From positions 1,984,001 through 2,048,000 of the forward strand of contig VRMN01000002.1 in NCBI GenBank assembly GCA_008690995.1: DNA of 64,000 nucleotides. Reading direction: 5' to 3'. The position numbers and the translations under genes were made by a program. This document shows positions 18,601 to 29,280 of the stretch, piece after piece. How positions within the stretch are numbered: the stretch's first letter is position 1; every line of letters begins with the position of its first letter. Below the pieces are notes generated by a model, which saw only the letters and a list, made by a program, of their open reading frames with translations, was not told where the DNA came from and searched no databases. The stretch is from Porphyridium purpureum. Its lineage: Eukaryota; Rhodophyta; Bangiophyceae; Porphyridiales; Porphyridiaceae.

Positions 18601-19918
18601 GCGCTCCGACCGCAAGTCCGGACAGAGGAGACGTCGCTCTTCTTTACTATGTAGAGACGCGCACGCACAACAGAAACAACGTCACTACGAAAAGCAAATC
18701 CCCTCTCCTCCCGCCCTGAACACACAAAATGATCGCCATTGGCCGCTTTACTAGTAGACACGAATCGGGCGGTGTCGCTCTCTCCGGTGTGGGCGGCTGC
18801 CGCACCGCACCAACAGGCGAGCTCGAGCGCTCCGGTCTGGCCGCCAACGGAAGGAAACACCCAAACTGAGTGATACATTTCTCGGTGGGTGTTCTGTTGA
18901 GCGGTTGGTGTGTGCGGCCGTGGTGGGGGAGCGCGCTCGTTTGCACGCGCGCAGGAGGTACAGCGTTGATAAGTTTACTGCGGTGCATTGGCATCGCGCA
19001 CGTGCTGCGCGCGCGTGACAGCGCCACTCGCCAAATGTGTGAACTGGGAACTGGGACCTGGGAACTGGGAACTGGGAACTGCGAACTGGGAACTGCGCAA
19101 GACAAACGGCGTGTGATTGGATTAAGCGCCAAGGTTCAGCGTGCAAGTTTGTGCAACAGGCGCTCGCATGGTCGCCGTGTGGTTGTGTAAATACGTGCCG
19201 ACGGCCTGTTGGCGTTCAGGCAGCCGGCTGCGCGTCGTCGCCAATCGCAAGCCAAGCGGCTTATCAGTTACCGGTTGCTGGCCGTAACCGTTTAGCCGCG
19301 CGCCAATCTGTCGCCCCAGGCACGCACACACACACAACCTCCAGCCCTGTGGCGGTGTCAAGCGCGGCCGTACCGCGCGCTGTACACCCACAGATCTCAC
19401 CGTGCTGCGTGGAAGAAGGAGCGCTTACCGTCAGCTTCCCACGGTAAAATCAGAAAAACGCGCCGCGCTGTTATGTTCGCGTGTGTTCGTTTGGTGTTCC
19501 GCGTGCATGGCGTGTCGTCTTGGAACGCGACCGCGATCGGATCGGAAACGAACGAAAAATCCCACCACAATCACCACCGCTATCACAATAACGCACGCAA
19601 TGACGTGCGCGCGCAGATTTTGTTTCTGCCAAAATGGCGCCGGTTGCTTATGAATCTTGCGCGACATGGCGCGTTCTTGAGTGTGTGCGTGCGTGGTTTC
19701 GAGCGTTTGAGGGGGTTTTTGGTTTGGTGTTGTGAAGGATGTTGCTGAGTGTCATCGCAACATTCGCTCGTCAACCGACTATATTTGCAGGCTCAAGGCT
19801 CAGTCGCGTGGGCGGGAGACGGGAAGAGTCGTGGTGCCAAGTGCGACGGAAGTGCAAGTAGACACCAGCGCCCGACGTTCAGACGCAGCAGAGAGGGCAA
19901 GCTCGAGGCACAGGAAAG
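18601..19918. other. Spacer of 1.3 kb between divergent genes
   Basis: Holds a 7 bp minisatellite (19041-19097), a short CA run near 19321-19334 and a loose variant of the AAACCGATAA box near 19260-19295. No gene recognised. Confidence 0.5.
19041..19097. repeat. 7 bp minisatellite, unit GGGAACT
   Basis: About eight head-to-tail copies, with single-base variants (GGGACCT and GCGAACT) in some of them. Non-coding. Confidence 0.9.
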
Positions 19919-20668
19919 ATGGCAGCGTTGTTTGTAAGCGCACCGGCAGGCTGGGCGTGCGGCGCGGCTCGCACGGCGCGCGGCGCGCAGGCCGCGCCCT
20001 TGCGCACCGCGGCGGCGCGCCGCACCATCGTCATGTCGTTGAATAGGAAGCGCCTGCAGGCCAGGACCGAGAAGAAGACTCACGTGGTTGCGCCGCCGCA
20101 GACCGGGCCTCACGCCGCGACTCTGGCGGAGAAGGCGCCGCTGTATTTCATGTTTGTAATGGCCGGCGTGCAGCTCACGAAACGCATCCTGGCGGCGCCG
20201 GGCGCGCTCCCACACGAAAAGATTCTCATTGCGTCCCTGCTGTTTGCGCTGCCAGGCGCGGCCGTGTTCTGCGCCTCGAAAATGGACGAGTCGCTCGAAA
20301 TGGAGGGCGCGCGCAACGCTTTCCGCATCACAAAGGCTGAAATTGAAAACCAGCAGAACCGCTCGGCGCTGTGCGCGGCCGCCTCGCTCGCTGGATTCTT
20401 CTCCGCAGCTTGGATCAGCCCGGCGCTTGGCGCCGCACTCGTGACGGGCGCGCAGCTCTTCTTCCACACGCGCACCAAATTTACATTGAAGAACCGCGTC
20501 GTCACGCGCGTCGACCAGAGCGACGAGATGAAGAGGACGGGAATGCTCAGCTCGTTTGCTGCGCTGATGTCGAACGTGAGCCCGCTTGCAGTGGCGTTCA
20601 GCGTGCTGTTCCTCACAATTTCTGTCTTCAATGGCTCGATTCTGACCCACATGCGCCTCGTGGCTTGA
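19919..20668 (+). CDS. Predicted plastid-targeted membrane protein, unknown function
   Basis: Not recognised as a named family. The 249-residue protein starts MAALFVSAPAGW and has a leader of about 35 residues rich in Ala/Arg with no acidic residue and a Phe at position 5, the pattern reported for red-algal plastid transit peptides. The mature part has about four hydrophobic segments: near 75-90, 103-118, 145-175 and 220-240. Short charged loops separate them, one being MDESLEMEGARNAF. Inferred location: thylakoid or plastid envelope membrane. It is head-to-tail with PCF11 with 677 bp between ATG and stop. Confidence 0.7.
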   Translation: MAALFVSAPAGWACGAARTARGAQAAPLRTAAARRTIVMSLNRKRLQARTEKKTHVVAPPQTGPHAATLAEKAPLYFMFVMAGVQLTKRILAAPGALPHEKILIASLLFALPGAAVFCASKMDESLEMEGARNAFRITKAEIENQQNRSALCAAASLAGFFSAAWISPALGAALVTGAQLFFHTRTKFTLKNRVVTRVDQSDEMKRTGMLSSFAALMSNVSPLAVAFSVLFLTISVFNGSILTHMRLVA

Positions 20669-21345
20669 GGATCGCGAGAAGATGGCGGTAGGTCATGGAC
20701 ACGGTGAACCAATTCGTGTGCTGCGCTCAACTCGCATGTCCATGTGTGAAAATGTAACTGCACCCAGCCCTGGTACAGAGATGGTAACAATGTCTAGAAG
20801 TGCGCGACTTCTTGCAAGTAGAGTGATGACTCGCATTCGAGCAAGCTCGCGCAAATGTTCCGCGAATAATAGTTTGTCCTGAAAAGGTTACGCAATAAAC
20901 AGTCCGTAATTGAGCACTTGACCTTTTCCGGTGGCTGAGCGCCCGTCGGGCATCCGGAAAGTCCCGGGCTTTCTCCCAACGTGCTGGCGGGAGACGCAGG
21001 CCCTCGGAACAGATGAGTTCACAGACCGATGCACGCGCGAGCGCGCACGCATTGTCTCCAGTCGGCGCGCAGCGACATGCGACTCGCGTCCTCCGAGCGT
21101 TCGCCTCATCACACTGTACAGCTCACTGTACCCTTTCGGCAGAGGCAGTCAAGACGGGCGCACGCACGTGCGCATGCGTGCGGAGCGGGCGCGAAAGTTG
21201 TGTGTCGCCCAAGAGGGAACAGCGCGGGAAGGGAAACGTGGGACGGACAACCGCTGATTGCTTCTCTCCGCTGCCCCGCTTCTCTTGCTCAGGTTGCGTT
21301 CTTTTGCGGCACGCCGCGGACGGATTGCAACGTCTGTCCGCGCGC
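20669..21345. promoter_or_regulatory. PCF11 upstream region with a CACTGTAC pair
   Basis: CACTGTAC at 21112-21119 and 21124-21131, spaced 12 bp start to start, 215-234 bp above the chosen PCF11 ATG. An ATG at 21013 is in frame with PCF11, but the stretch it adds is low-complexity, Cys/Arg-rich and ends in a pyrimidine-rich run, so I read it as leader. Confidence 0.5.
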
Positions 21346-22878
21346 ATGGCGCCGCCGGATTTGTCCCAGGTGCCGGCGTGGGACCACGGGCTCGTCTTGG
21401 AGTATGACGCGTTCCTGAATACGCTGACATTCAACTCAAAAGATATCATCAACGCGCTCACGCGCGTCGCGCACGAGAACAAAAAGGACGCGCCCGCGAT
21501 TTGCTACGCGATTGAATCCAGTATCTTGCGGCACCATGGCGATCGCAAATTGCCGCTCGTTTACTTGCTCGACTCGGTTGTGAAGAACGTGCGCTCGCCA
21601 TACCTGGACTTGTTTGCGCCTCGCATAGGAATCATTCTTTGCGAGGCTTACAAAGCATCGTCGGTGGAGATTCGAGTCAAGCTGCGGAGATTGTTGGGCA
21701 CGTGGGTTCCGTACTTTGGCGCACAGAGCGTGCAGGCGCTGCAGGCACAACTGGACCAAATCGACAATATGGTAGTCAGCTCTGGCGCAGGCGCGGTGCA
21801 GCATATGGGAAGCAGCCAGGTGGCCATACTTCTTGAGCAGGATGTGCGGCGTAAGCTGGAGGAGCTCAATCGCTACACCCAGCATGGCATGCCCATTCCG
21901 GACGAGAAGCGCACGTCGTGCCAAGCGTCCATTGAGGCTCTAATAAATCTGGAAAACAACCCTGCCAAGAAACAAGCTCTGGCAGCTCTGCTGGCGCAGG
22001 TTTTGAGTGGCCAGCCGCAGCCGGCGGTCGCATCCAATGCACCTCTGCCAATGGTCGCGCCAGGGTATTTTGCCTTACCACAGCAGATGCAAATTGGTCA
22101 TCATCATCCTGCTGCTGCGGTCATGGCAGCGCCTGTTCCTCTGCAGCACCAGCCGCAGCAACAACAACAAGCCATGCATGCTGGCATGGACGGCACAGAG
22201 CCGACGAGCCACAAGGGCAAGAAGGCCAGTGCTGCTGCAGTCTCCAAGCCGCCCAAGCAAAGTGCGTGCACGAGCTTTGGAGCCTTGAAAAGCACATCGC
22301 CTGACGGCGCAGTATACGCTTTGTACGACAAATTGAGCCACGTTTCGAAACCTGACGGAGCTCGCTTTGCGAGCAAAGAGATGCTACGCGCACACTTGGA
22401 CTGGCTTTTCCAGTACAACAAGATGAAGAAGGAGAGAAAAAATTCGGCTGCGGCTTCGCGTCCGTGGTTCGCGCGTGTAGATGACTGGCAGCTGAATCTG
22501 AAGGAGGTCAGTATGTCAGACGCTGATGTTGCGGCCATTTTCAACCAGCAGGCGCGTGGCACTGGGGATGCCGGCTCTCAGCAACAATCCGTGGCATCTC
22601 AGCAGCTTACGGCTGTTGGGGAGGCCCGAAATGAGCTGGAGCAGCTGGAGGTTGGCGACGGAGACGAAGCCTGCGTGGTCTGCGGAGAAAAATTTGACAC
22701 AGAGTGGAATGATGAAAGGGAGGCCTGGATGCTCCAGGATGCCGTGCGTTTGAGTGATTCCGCGGAGCTCAGCATCTGCCACCCAAAGTGTTTGACCTCG
22801 TCTGGTGCAACTGGATCGAAGCACCAGCTCGAGGCGGCTGCCGATGCAACTTTACCATCCAAGCGGAGGCGCTCTTGA
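21346..22878 (+). CDS. PCF11: PCF11-like pre-mRNA cleavage and termination factor
   Basis: Subunit of the CF II/CF IA 3'-end processing machinery that reads the RNA polymerase II CTD. From ATG 21346 the protein is 510 residues. An N-terminal CID (about 12-140) carries FNSKDIINALTRVAHEN, YAIESSILRH, KLPLVYLLDSVVKNV and SPYLDLFAPRI, the Pcf11 CTD-binding helices. A His/Gln-rich linker follows (about 245-280). Near the C-terminus a zinc knuckle ACVVCGEKFDTEWNDEREAW ... CHPKC matches the second Pcf11 zinc finger. The protein is shorter than animal Pcf11. Starting at the in-frame ATG at 21013 would add 111 residues without family character. Confidence 0.88.
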   Translation: MAPPDLSQVPAWDHGLVLEYDAFLNTLTFNSKDIINALTRVAHENKKDAPAICYAIESSILRHHGDRKLPLVYLLDSVVKNVRSPYLDLFAPRIGIILCEAYKASSVEIRVKLRRLLGTWVPYFGAQSVQALQAQLDQIDNMVVSSGAGAVQHMGSSQVAILLEQDVRRKLEELNRYTQHGMPIPDEKRTSCQASIEALINLENNPAKKQALAALLAQVLSGQPQPAVASNAPLPMVAPGYFALPQQMQIGHHHPAAAVMAAPVPLQHQPQQQQQAMHAGMDGTEPTSHKGKKASAAAVSKPPKQSACTSFGALKSTSPDGAVYALYDKLSHVSKPDGARFASKEMLRAHLDWLFQYNKMKKERKNSAAASRPWFARVDDWQLNLKEVSMSDADVAAIFNQQARGTGDAGSQQQSVASQQLTAVGEARNELEQLEVGDGDEACVVCGEKFDTEWNDEREAWMLQDAVRLSDSAELSICHPKCLTSSGATGSKHQLEAAADATLPSKRRRS

Positions 22879-23399
22879 TACTTGATCTTTGTTTCGTGAT
22901 TCTTTCAGACAAGCGGTCTGAGTAGATAGCCAAGAAAAGTGCTATATGATGCGGGCCGTCTCAGCACCGGAGCGTGTCGATGTTTCGGAACCCATCGAAT
23001 GAGAACAAGAACTTGATCCCTTTTGTGTGTGTGAGTGTCTTGTGTCTCTAGTCTGTTTGCTTTGTTCCGCTTTTCTTTTGGGTGAAAGCCTGAAATGCGT
23101 CGGTGCAAACATCGCTATGGATTCCTCGCGGGCAGACACACTTCTAGTCGCTGGATCTCTTTATCCAGACATCAATGTCGCGCAGCAAACCTGGGAAGTG
23201 ACGTCACGGCATTCAGTTTTGAGAAAGAGAGGCAAACTTTACCAGCGAGAATAAAGGAACTCTACTTGTCTGATTTGAAAGCGAGCTTAAATACATCACG
23301 CGTGCCAACCTCAGTAGCATGGCGAACACACAAAAAATGAACGAGAGGAACGGGGCTGACGCCGTATCGATATCGTCGCGCCAACCTCGCTCTTCCCCT
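22879..23399. other. Convergent spacer, 520 bp
   Basis: Between PCF11 and ATP synthase beta. Contains an imperfect TG run (about 23022-23047). No gene recognised. Confidence 0.5.
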
Positions 23400-25110
<1,711 letters not shown>

Positions 25111-25437
25111 TGAACCCGCACGCGCCCACCCAATACCAGCTCCTTCATACTAAAACAGCACCGTCGCATGATTTTCATCGCGGCTCAGTACCTCGCTCCG
25201 TTCGGTTCTCACGTGTGAGACCAAAAGGCTCGCCGCTTTATTACGATTACAGGTTGCTAGCCAAGGCGCATTCTTCTAGTAAATCCATCCCATTTAATCA
25301 CAACTAACGTTCACCCCCCTGGCTGCGTCGTTCTGGGACGTTTGTGCGGAAAACACATTTGAATACAAGATATATATATATTAATTTTCGCCTCTTCTTC
25401 CATCTCAAGAACAGGTGCCGTTGGTGTAGTGGTAGCA

Positions 25438-25452
25438 AGCCAACCTTGAACA
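25438..25452 (+). other. Apparent ectopic tRNA intron between D arm and anticodon arm
   Basis: A 15 nt insertion; the border can shift by one base because A flanks both sides. Removing it restores a four-pair D stem (G-U, U-A, G-C, U-G) and normal tRNA length. Confidence 0.6.
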
Positions 25453-25465
25453 TGGGACGTTGCCA

Positions 25466-25492
25466 AGTAGGCCTTCACCGGTCTTCCGAAAG
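25466..25492 (+). other. Canonical-position tRNA intron (37/38)
   Basis: 27 nt, after the base following the anticodon. GCC and the GGC at its 5' side can form a short anticodon-intron helix. Confidence 0.7.
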
Positions 25493-25527
25493 TCGTCCAG
25501 CCATGGGTTCGATTCCCGTACGGCATA

Positions 25528-26357
25528 TCATCTTGAGGAAGAGAAGCATCCTGCGAAGGTGCTTCTCAACTCTTTTTGCTGGTGCTGGGCCCATTATGCT
25601 GGGCTGCAAAGTGCAGCACGTAGCCGTGGTGTCGCTTGCACACGTGCTGGCTGCCAAATTATTTTTTTCTTGGTTATGGTCATGGATCTGCATGTACGAT
25701 ATATCCAAGCTGAACAGTTCCCAAGGTATGTCGTCCCTGCAGAAGCGTTGGCCGATGAATGCGCGCGTGGCAAGCACGCTCAATCTTTTCATTGCCACAA
25801 ATGTATTCAAATGAACAAGCACGCTCATGCGGGCCCGTGCCTCGGCGTGCGTGTGAATGTGACCATTCATATCCTCTTGGCGCTCGCGACCATGATGCTG
25901 CACCTGTAGTTGTGAAGGGCATGCCGAGTTCAAACATACCGCCCAAGGGCTCGTAGCGGGCTCTTCAAAGCGTAGTTTCGGCTTTCCTTCGGAATGACTG
26001 GCATGTTCGATTAACCCGCCGCGAGTCTATGCGAAAGACGCAATCCTAGTCTCCGCACCAAGGACTTGCCTGTCCAGTGCCGCACGTGCCCCTCGGATTG
26101 CAGACATCATCTTGCCCATTTTGCACAGCTTGGCAGTGATGACTGAATGCCCTCTGAAAGCACAGGGTCGAGCGGGTCCGAACGTCGCGCATGATTGCGG
26201 CCCACTGGGAATCGGAACCGCCAGCGCTCCAAGGACATGGCCGCCGCACTTTTACACTTGAATGTTTTAGTTTCCTGTCTCGGTTCTCAACTAAATTTCA
26301 ACCTGAAAGTCGGGCGCGTGGGAGAGGGGAAGTCGCCAAAAAAGGTTGTGCGCAAGC
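25528..26357. other. Spacer of 0.8 kb downstream of the tRNA
   Basis: No coding frame with a domain. Includes the probable Pol III stop (T run at 25573-25577). Confidence 0.5.
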
Positions 26358-27011
26358 ATGCGATGGCTATGCGGTGTCACGGTTGCACGGCGCGGGCTGT
26401 GCGCTGCCGTGCAGAATGCGGGAACCGGGACGGGCGGCTCAGATTCTATCCGTGACTTTCTGAAGCAGGTCAATGTGACGCGCTCCGTGCTCACGCCGCC
26501 GGAAAAGATTGGGATGACATCCTCCGAGGTGATGGAGATTGTAGAGTCAACGTCGGCGATCGGGGGCGACAAGCGAATGGATCCGGATTGGGCCGCACAA
26601 CCGCTGAAAACCGTGGCGGAACGATTGCAGGTGTCGCGCTTTTTTGTGAAGGAATTCGGGACCCCGATTCCGTCCAACGTGTTTCCAATGCTCAAGTGTG
26701 TCGCGGATTACGCGGCGTTTGTCGAGCGCGCGCTGGCGCCCGAGGTTGTTCCCTTGGTGGAGTTAAAGAGACCGGACTTGCCGCCCAATCTTCATCTGGA
26801 CCCGCGTACGCACACGCCCGCCAAGGTGATGACCGAATGGCGGCACCGCCTCAAACTGAACAAACGCAACCGCGAAGGAAGTTTCAAGTACATGGAGAAA
26901 CTTCATGAGGCCAAAGAGGCCGCTTGGAATTCAGATGGAAAGGGTCCAAACGACCCGGATACGCAAAAGCTTCCGTATCCGAACCAGCAGCCGACGTGGA
27001 GAAGGCTTTAA
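26358..27011 (+). CDS. Probable mitochondrial large ribosomal subunit protein mL50
   Basis: 217 residues from the first ATG (26358; the frame opens at a TTG at 26346). The N-terminus MRWLCGVTVARRGLCAAV is a plausible mitochondrial leader. A central block, DPDWAAQPLKTVAERLQVSR then FFVKEFGTPIPSNVFPML and VADYAAFVERAL, follows the mL50 pattern. That pattern is Trp-x3-Pro-Leu, a helix, an FG-x-x-(I/V)-P-(N/D) turn and a short terminal helix, an acyl-carrier-like fold. The C-terminal 60 residues are basic with KLNKRNREGS and end QPTWRRL, suiting rRNA contact. Assignment rests on this pattern only; a different mitochondrial protein is possible. It is convergent with DPM2 (47 bp apart). Confidence 0.5.
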   Translation: MRWLCGVTVARRGLCAAVQNAGTGTGGSDSIRDFLKQVNVTRSVLTPPEKIGMTSSEVMEIVESTSAIGGDKRMDPDWAAQPLKTVAERLQVSRFFVKEFGTPIPSNVFPMLKCVADYAAFVERALAPEVVPLVELKRPDLPPNLHLDPRTHTPAKVMTEWRHRLKLNKRNREGSFKYMEKLHEAKEAAWNSDGKGPNDPDTQKLPYPNQQPTWRRL

Positions 27012-27058
27012 TATCGAACTCTACGCATTCGAGCACGTGCACGCGCACCGTCGTTCGG

Positions 27059-27457
27059 TCAGCGCGCATGTAGTTTGATCGATGCGGCTTGCTTTTTTCT
27101 GTTTGCAGCCATAAGTAGGGCGCCGCCGCCTGCCAGTACGCCGATAATTCCGATAACCGGTAAAGCCACAGCGACAGATACTGGAGGGAATGCTCGTTGT
27201 AATCCATGGTCCGGCACCAGCAGTGGCTTTCGCACACGCAGGCCAGAAACAGGAAACAAGTCGAAATAGAAAAGAGAGAAAGAGAGGTCGTCAGTCATTG
27301 AACTTCGTACAATCGCGGGAAACGGGGTCTTCCGAAATTTCGTGATTGGTGCAGCCACAGAAAACAATTCACGTACCAGCACAAAAATCCAGATTGTGTA
27401 ATATACAAACACAAAGAGACTGAATAGGACCAATGACGCGCCCACCAATCCGTCCAT
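27059..27457 (-). CDS. DPM2: DPM2, dolichol-phosphate mannose synthase regulatory subunit (two exons)
   Basis: Small ER membrane subunit that stabilises the DPM1 catalytic subunit. The frame is open across 132 codons, but the middle 50 have no counterpart in DPM2 and are bounded by GTACGT and a pyrimidine-rich ...AAAG. Removing 27227-27376 (150 nt, phase 0) joins exon 1 (27377-27457) to exon 2 (27059-27226) and gives 82 residues, against 84 in human. The join reads YYTIWIFVL / PLLVPDHGLQRAF, which lines up with the human YYTAWVILLPF region. Two membrane helices are present (4-25 and 45-66), and the tail is basic. Because the intron has no stop and is a multiple of three, gene finders may miss it. 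Confidence 0.88.
   Translation of the reverse strand: MDGLVGASLVLFSLFVFVYYTIWIFVLVRELFSVAAPITKFRKTPFPAIVRSSMTDDLSFSLFYFDLFPVSGLRVRKPLLVPDHGLQRAFPPVSVAVALPVIGIIGVLAGGGALLMAANRKKQAASIKLHAR
27227..27376 (-). other. DPM2 intron, 150 nt, stop-free and in phase
   Basis: Donor GTACGTGAA, acceptor region TTTCTATTTCGACTTGTTTCC...GCGAAAG. Phase 0. Confidence 0.8.
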
Positions 27458-27828
27458 TGCAGTAGCCTATCCCATCCCGAAGCAGTCATTGCGACCATGT
27501 TATCGTTGGCAGCGAGTCAGTCAATCATTTCTCCCAAACATGGTTGAACAAATGGGTCAGTTCTTCCGTCCACCATTCGCGCCTTTACCGCCCTAACTCC
27601 CTCCCGAAACATCTGCGCAAGAGGCTCTGAACGCACCATAGTGGCCGATCCGGCCGGGAAAACAAGGACGTAGGCAAGAGTCAGCGGGTCCTGTGCACAT
27701 CCAAGCCCTTGCTCGACGACGCGAGTGCGTTGCGACAAGCCCTTGATCGTTTTCAAACTTTCGGACTTGTGCGGTCAAGCGCTGAGAGAGTCAGAGTGTG
27801 AGAGATTTGTGCGATTCACACGAAAACG
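27458..27828. other. Divergent spacer DPM2 / HSBP1-like, 371 bp
   Basis: Holds both promoters. No gene recognised; short frames lack ATG starts. Confidence 0.5.
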
Positions 27829-28488
27829 ATGGCCGCGCAGATGGACGGCAGCAACAATGCGACTGCGATTGCAGGTGAAAGCGCCGCCGCGGATGACGCG
27901 CACACCGTGGATGTACGTGAACGATATTTTCTTCCCTGCCATTGCGCTCTGCTCGTGAGGATACATGAGCGTTGCGCGTGAGTCGTTGAAGCTGATACTA
28001 ACATGCTGCGATTGACTTGTACGATATGGGTATACACGTACGCGCGCGGATGATATGTACAGATCAATACATTGCTGGAACGTTTGGACAAGACGTTCCG
28101 CGAGAATTCCGAGCGTATGCAGCAAGGACGTACGTTGTGTTGACACCGCTCCGTTCAAGAGGTATCTATTCAGAGTATGTACGATATAACGGGAAACTAA
28201 CTGACAGAGACGAGCTGCTGATCTTCTCCTCTTTCCAATCCTGGGCGCTCATCCAATGCCATCCAAGTGAACAAGATGCAGCACCAGCTTGACGACTTGC
28301 AACAGTCGTTGCAGACGCTTCAGTCGCAGGGTGCGACCAGTGACGGGACTTCCGCCGGCAAGGTGCCCGAGGTTGGTGTCACAGCCAGTTCTCAAGCAGA
28401 GCAATCGCCTTCTGCGCCTGCCGACGCCGCTCCGTCCAATGCGGGTCTGCCCGAGCAAGACGATGCAGACAACGAAAACTTGGTCTGA
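27829..28488 (+). CDS. HSBP1: HSBP1-like coiled-coil protein (three exons)
   Basis: Heat shock factor-binding protein-like small trimeric coiled coil. Exons 27829-27912, 28063-28129 and 28268-28488 give 123 residues. Both donors are GTACGT. Phases are 0 and 1, and all three frames join exactly. The joined core reads TVD/INTLLERLDKTFRENSERMQQG/LNKMQHQLDDLQQSL. It follows the human HSBP1 helix (VVQTLLQQMQDKF...RIDDMSSRIDDLEK) at the same spacing with hydrophobic heptads. The 28-residue N-terminus is Ala-rich and the 55-residue tail is acidic and disordered, longer than in animals. HSBP1 binds HSF trimers and dampens the heat response, and also acts in WASH assembly; which role applies is unknown. 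Confidence 0.82.
27913..28062 (+). other. HSBP1-like intron 1, 150 nt
   Basis: GTACGTGAAC ... TGATATGTACAG, phase 0. Confidence 0.8.
28130..28267 (+). other. HSBP1-like intron 2, 138 nt
   Basis: GTACGTTGTG ... CATCCAAG with a TTCTCCTCTTTCC tract, phase 1. Confidence 0.78.
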
Positions 28489-28749
28489 AAGGACAAGCGT
28501 TGGTAATTTCTGAAATTAATTTGGAATTTCTTTAATGTCACGGCAAGGCTCTTTTTTATTGTACGTTCAGATAAGCATTCCTATGTAATTTGTTAAAAAC
28601 AGCACACGCGAACCAAGAAAGGGCCTAGCGCGCGCTCGAGGACGCGCGCAGGCGATTGACAAGTGATGCGGAAGAGAGCTCGTCGCGCGACCGACGCCTG
28701 CACAGGTTAGGTGGCGAGAGCAACCGCAGGGTTGGCACCGTGCGCAAAG

Positions 28750-28968
28750 ATGTCTGCGCTGTTCAACTTTCAAAGTTTGTTGGTGCTGTTGATGCTGATG
28801 ATCTGCACGTGCACGTACGTGCGGCGGATGTACCCGTCGCTGCTCGACAACAATCGCGAAGGGTTCATGGGTTTGTTCTGGAAGTTTGCGAGAGTGGGCG
28901 AGCGGAAAAGTCCTTGGGTAGGTCTGTTTTGCTTCGCGCTGGGGCTCGTTCTATTATCGACGGCGTAG
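28750..28968 (+). CDS. KISH / TMEM167 family secretory-pathway protein
   Basis: 72 residues from ATG 28750, exactly the usual KISH length. It begins [20 protein letters not shown], continues with SLLDNN and [15 protein letters not shown], and ends in a second hydrophobic helix. Each block matches KISH-A/TMEM167A of animals and fungi. Two membrane helices in ER/Golgi membranes; required for constitutive secretion. An upstream in-frame extension to a non-ATG codon was disregarded. Confidence 0.95.
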   Translation: MSALFNFQSLLVLLMLMICTCTYVRRMYPSLLDNNREGFMGLFWKFARVGERKSPWVGLFCFALGLVLLSTA

Positions 28969-29280
28969 AGAAGGGCCGACGGGCGACGCAGCATGAAGCA
29001 CTGCTGACGCGAGCGCACCACTTGGCCAGGGCTCGTGACGAAAAACTGTTGCTGCAACACCTAACCCGAGCCATCAATTTGGCATTTCGAAAGCATAACA
29101 GAAGAAGTCGGGTGGCTGTCAAAGTGCGGCAGTCGGGGCCAAAGATAAATTTGCAACCTTCGTCTCATACGACGCTGCCACTCCATAGGCAGGGTGTTCT
29201 TTTGCCGCGTCCCCGAACACATGATTTAATTGGTAAAAAATACTTACCGACTTGACGCCTGATTTCCATTCCTATCAATC
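28969..29280. other. Convergent spacer, 312 bp
   Basis: A plus-strand frame in this stretch (HHLARARDEKLLLQHL-like) is amphipathic but has no ATG of its own. No gene called. Confidence 0.4.

Larger units (their letters stand above)
25415..25527 (+). tRNA. tRNA-Gly(GCC) with two introns
   Basis: Acceptor stem GTGCCGT/ACGGCAT (7 pairs, first one G-U) with discriminator A. D arm GTGT-AGTGGTA-GCAT. T arm ATGGG-TTCGATT-CCCGT. An A box (TGGTGTAGTGG, 25422-25432) and a perfect B box (GGTTCGATTCC, 25506-25516) are present. The only anticodon stem that pairs is GGACG (25455-25459) with CGTCC (25494-25498), giving anticodon GCC at 25462-25464. This needs a 27 nt intron after position 37 (about 25466-25492), the standard site; its GGC can pair with the anticodon. 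It also needs a 15 nt insertion between D arm and anticodon arm (about 25438-25452). The mature RNA would be 71 nt, normal for tRNA-Gly. A T5 run at 25573 may end transcription. Confidence 0.8.

Noticed and set aside
17289-18719. 476-codon open frame on the plus strand
   Set aside because: It lies antisense to the well-supported desaturase, is His/Arg-rich without domains, and arises from the codon bias of the real gene.
25344-25814. 156-codon open frame across the tRNA gene
   Set aside because: It reads through the tRNA and its terminator and has no ATG context or domain.
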